Source: Muraenolepis orangiensis
Taxonomy: Eukaryota; Chordata; Actinopteri; Gadiformes; Muraenolepididae
Length of the DNA: 64,000 nt
Direction of reading: 5' to 3'
Assembly: GCA_027704905.1 (NCBI GenBank)
Contig: CM051019.1
Location: 24,589,695 to 24,653,694 of the forward strand
The translations under genes and the position numbers were made by a program. The notes beneath the pieces were generated by a model. The model was given only the letters and a program-made list of their open reading frames with translations. It was not told the origin of the DNA and searched no databases. The stretch's first letter is position 1, and the number at the start of each line of letters is the position of its first letter. Below are positions 62,401 through 64,000 of the stretch, piece after piece.

Positions 62401-62831
62401 CTCTCCAGCCAGGGTCTACCCAACACTAGAGGCGCCGTGGGGGCGTGCAAAACAAAAAAACGAATGGACTCAGAGTGATTTCCCGAAAGAGTGAGTGTGA
62501 GAAGGTCAGTAGCGTGCGTAATAGTACCCAAAGAATGCCCATCTATGGCCCGAGGAGAGAGGGTGCGATCTAAAGCCACCAAAGGGACACCCGCCTGTCG
62601 GGCTAGAGTTACATCCAGTAGACACTCGTCGGCACCCGAGTCAATGAGGGCGCCAACCGAAAAGGTCTCCGTACCCCAGGCTAAGGTGGCCGGAAAAAGA
62701 CGATTTAACGTACTAAGGGGCGGGGAAAGGGATGTCTTGCTCACCCGTATGCCCCTTACTGGCGAGCTTGGTCGTTTGGGCGGGTTGGGCAGGATCTGAC
62801 ATAATGTCCCTCCTTCCCACAGTAGAGGCAC
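59379..62831 (-). CDS. Gypsy Pol (unit 2)
   Basis: 1150 codons without a break. Against unit 1 I see three amino-acid changes: L57F just before the protease motif (TETFSVG), D196N (IYHNL) and Q684R (QAQRAEP). None touches the DSGA, YLDD or DDE residues. Expressed by the same -1 frameshift signal (slippery site 62774-62780). Confidence 0.94.
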   Translation of the reverse strand: MPLLWEGGTLCQILPNPPKRPSSPVRGIRVSKTSLSPPLSTLNRLFPATLAWGTETFSVGALIDSGADECLLDVTLARQAGVPLVALDRTLSPRAIDGHSLGTITHATDLLTLTLSGNHSESIRFFVLHAPTAPLVLGRPWLERHDPHISWASGRVLGWSTACHATCLRSALSPSSGSRPVSSPPDITGVPHIYHNLSLAFSKDRALSLPPHRPYDCPIDLLPGAALPKRRLYNISQPEREAMRNYIAESLASGLIRPSSSPLAAGFFFVAKKDGGLRPCIDYRALNDITVKNRYPLPLLSSTFEPLTHARVFTKLDLRNAYHLVRIREGDEWKTAFNTHLGHYEYRVMPFGLSNAPGVFQGLVNDVLRDMLDIFVVVYLDDILIFSRSMEEHHQHVRLVLQRLLENRLYVKAEKCVFHTNSVTYLGNVVEDGQMRADPAKIKAVEEWPRPTDRTQLRRFLGFAGFVRRFIKGFSQVAAPLNALTSSSRPFVWTPEAESAFRRLKSLFTTAPVLVHPDPARQYVVEVDASDTGIGAVLSQRSEEDHRVHPCAYYSRRFEPAERNYDVGNKELLAVHAALEEWRHWLEGAELPFIVWSDHKNLAYMRTAKRLNSRQARWALFFSRFNFTLTYRPGSKNVRADALSRQSPGEGPAVKENPDTILSSARVVGVVTWAIEPLVRQAQRAEPDPGNGPCNRLFVPLAVRPQVLEWGHSSHFACHPGERRTAEFISRRFWWTTLRRDVRGFVAACTTCARSKASHRPPAGLLHPLPVPSRPWSHIAMDFITGLPVSQGCDTILTVVDRFSKAVHFVSLPGLPSAAETADLLTLHVVRLHGIPSDIVSDRGPQFISKVWQAFCKGIGATASLSSGYHPQSNGQAERANQAVEAALRCVTSSNPTSWAKYLPWVEYSLNAMESSATGMSPFQCSLGYQPPLFPQQELEVAVPTTRAHLRRCRRIWRAARAALLRATERARLAANRRRVPAPVYQPGQRVWLLARDLPLQTSQTSTRKLNPRYVGPYTVDRIINPSAVRLVLPPSLRVHPVFHVSQLKPVASSPLSPPVTAPPLPRVLADGDPVWSVRKLLAVRRRGRGFQYLVDWEGFGPEDRSWVPPSYLVDPSLLDDFYRENPGALGRSSGASPQGGDTVVPPPTL
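62714..62780 (-). promoter_or_regulatory. Programmed -1 frameshift signal (unit 2)
   Basis: CCCAAAC at 62774-62780 with the same stems and loops as 45779-45845. Confidence 0.85.
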
Positions 62832-63895
62832 TGTTGGTGGGACATCCTGTACTCCTTTTGTCCTGCCGAAAGGTGGGATCGGCCAATCTCCATGGGCTCT
62901 CCGGGCCCGGACGTCGACCTGTCAACAGACAGCGCGTGCTGAAAAGGGGGCGTGGCCAAGCCCGCCGCGGACTGTGTGGCGGTCGCCGAGGCAGAGCGAC
63001 CGGGAGCCGGGCAAAGGAACGAACGCTGGGCTCGGTCCAAACGGCGTTCACGCAGCCGTGAGTCCATTTGGAGTGCCAGTGTGATTAACTCTCTCAGCGT
63101 CTCCGGGCTGTCTCGAACGATGAGGTCCTTGACGGCGTCGCTCAAGCCCTTGCGATAGAGACAGAGGAGTGCTCTATCGTCCCAACCACTCTCTATTGCA
63201 AGGATCCGGAACTCCACCGTGAAATCGGCCACCGAGCGAGACCCCTGACGGCAAACTAGCACCCGGCTTGCAGAATCCAGCCCGTCTAATGGATGGTCGA
63301 AGACCGCGCAAAACTCTTGCTTGAACAGGGGGTAATCGGTGGCATAACCCCCGTCGCTGTTCACCGCGGCTATCGCCCAGCTGAGAGCTCTGTCGGCAAG
63401 GAGGGACATCACAAAAGCAATCCTGGCCCCACCCGAGGAATACTTGGACGGCTGATGTGTGAACAGCAACTCACACTGAGCTATGAACCCCCGGCACTGG
63501 TTCAAATCGCCCCCGAACGATCTGGGGCTAACCAAGCTGGGCTCGGCGCAACCGACTGACCCTGCGGGGACATCGGGGCCAGCTGGGACGTAGGACGGAC
63601 TGGTTCCCGGACCGGAACCTGGAGCTGGATAGGTGCTGACGGCTAACGCGTCCAGAGATCGCTGGATGGACGCTAGGCATCCGGTCATAGCATCCACCTT
63701 GGCGGTGAGACTGGTGACCGTACTGACGGTAGTCTGCGACGTGTTCTCCAGCACCGCAATCTGGGACTGGACCGAGGGAAAAGCCTTTCCCAGTTCGGCC
63801 TGCAGTTGGGTAAGCTCGATGGCTTGTTCTGTTACAATCTTGCGTAACTCGGAAGGTGTCCCGTGCCCCGCTTCTGGGTTCCCGGCTTGGCTCAT
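62756..63895 (-). CDS. Gypsy Gag (unit 2)
   Basis: 379 codons, capsid-like domain and CCHC knuckle as in unit 1. Two amino-acid differences: a GALASIQ to GCLASIQ change in the N-terminal part and a RLLVCRQ to RVLVCRQ change in the capsid-like region. No break. Confidence 0.93.
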   Translation of the reverse strand: MSQAGNPEAGHGTPSELRKIVTEQAIELTQLQAELGKAFPSVQSQIAVLENTSQTTVSTVTSLTAKVDAMTGCLASIQRSLDALAVSTYPAPGSGPGTSPSYVPAGPDVPAGSVGCAEPSLVSPRSFGGDLNQCRGFIAQCELLFTHQPSKYSSGGARIAFVMSLLADRALSWAIAAVNSDGGYATDYPLFKQEFCAVFDHPLDGLDSASRVLVCRQGSRSVADFTVEFRILAIESGWDDRALLCLYRKGLSDAVKDLIVRDSPETLRELITLALQMDSRLRERRLDRAQRSFLCPAPGRSASATATQSAAGLATPPFQHALSVDRSTSGPGEPMEIGRSHLSAGQKEYRMSHQQCLYCGKEGHYVRSCPTRPNDQARQ

Positions 63896-63913
63896 CTTTA
63901 GGCTTGGTTATTC

Positions 63914-64000
63914 TGTTAGACCCCAACGAGACCGAGGAACCAAATGTGCCAAAGAACCCAGAAGTAGCGAGACACGGACACTCAAAGCAAAGGAAAAAAA
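63914..64000 (-). repeat. Gypsy 5' LTR (unit 2), cut by window end
   Basis: First 87 bp (plus-strand view) of the LTR, TGTTAGACCCCAACG onward. The remaining 240 bp lie outside. Confidence 0.9.

Larger units (their letters stand above)
59077..64000 (-). mobile_element. Gypsy chromovirus-type element, unit 2 copy
   Basis: Same insertion as 42142-47305, duplicated with its flanks. Complete from the 3' LTR (59077-59403) to the beginning of the 5' LTR (from 63914), which runs off the window. The self-priming site is at 63902-63912. Confidence 0.94.

Overview
The window looks like teleost fish nuclear DNA. It is repeat-dense and intron-rich, with CA/TG, CT, CTT and ATT microsatellites, many minisatellites, tRNA-derived SINEs, L2-, Rex- and I/RTE-type LINEs, BEL/Pao and chromodomain Gypsy LTR elements, and no bacterial-style operons. 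Two scaffold gaps of exactly 1000 N (4705-5704 and 48397-49396) break it. No complete host gene is present.

The host content is a tandem array of 3' ends of a type I membrane receptor family on the minus strand. In copy R1 (about 0.7-9.5 kb) I can read Thr/Ser-rich stalk exons (9427-9474, 8970-9023, 6774-6821, 6340-6393, 4408-4461), a transmembrane exon (3316-3408) and three cytoplasmic exons (3204-3232, 1884-1976, 718-825). Splice sites and phases agree throughout. The tail carries LMYTSI, VTYASV and TDYTTV, that is ITIM/ITSM-like motifs, so R1 looks like an inhibitory immune receptor tail. Copies R2 (23.4-27.3 kb), R3 (39.3-48.3 kb) and R4 (56.2-58.2 kb) share the first tail exon but have a different tail made of two 30/31-bp coding minisatellites and an IYENT/IYENS motif. 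No Ig-domain exon is visible, so the family name stays open.

Transposons have broken up the array. A BEL/Pao element (9597-17444, TSD CTAGT) sits inside a SINE that sits in an R1 intron (TSD ACAACAAAT). An L2 LINE with an uninterrupted 1064-codon ORF follows (17.8-21.6 kb). A second, broken BEL element and Rex-type LINE pieces fill 27.3-31.8 kb, between inverted copies of the R2 intron. ERV-like remnants with a tRNA-Trp primer site lie at 34.5-36.5 and 51.7-54.7 kb. About 15 kb (32.6-47.4 kb) is repeated nearly identically at 49.4-64 kb, each unit carrying an apparently intact chromodomain Gypsy element in a receptor intron.

The Gypsy elements are the most mechanistically legible part. Gag and pol overlap in the -1 frame with a CCCAAAC slippery site followed by a predicted H-type pseudoknot. 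The primer site just inside the LTR is an 11-nt exact complement of a segment in the element's own LTR, as expected for Tf1/sushi-type self-priming.
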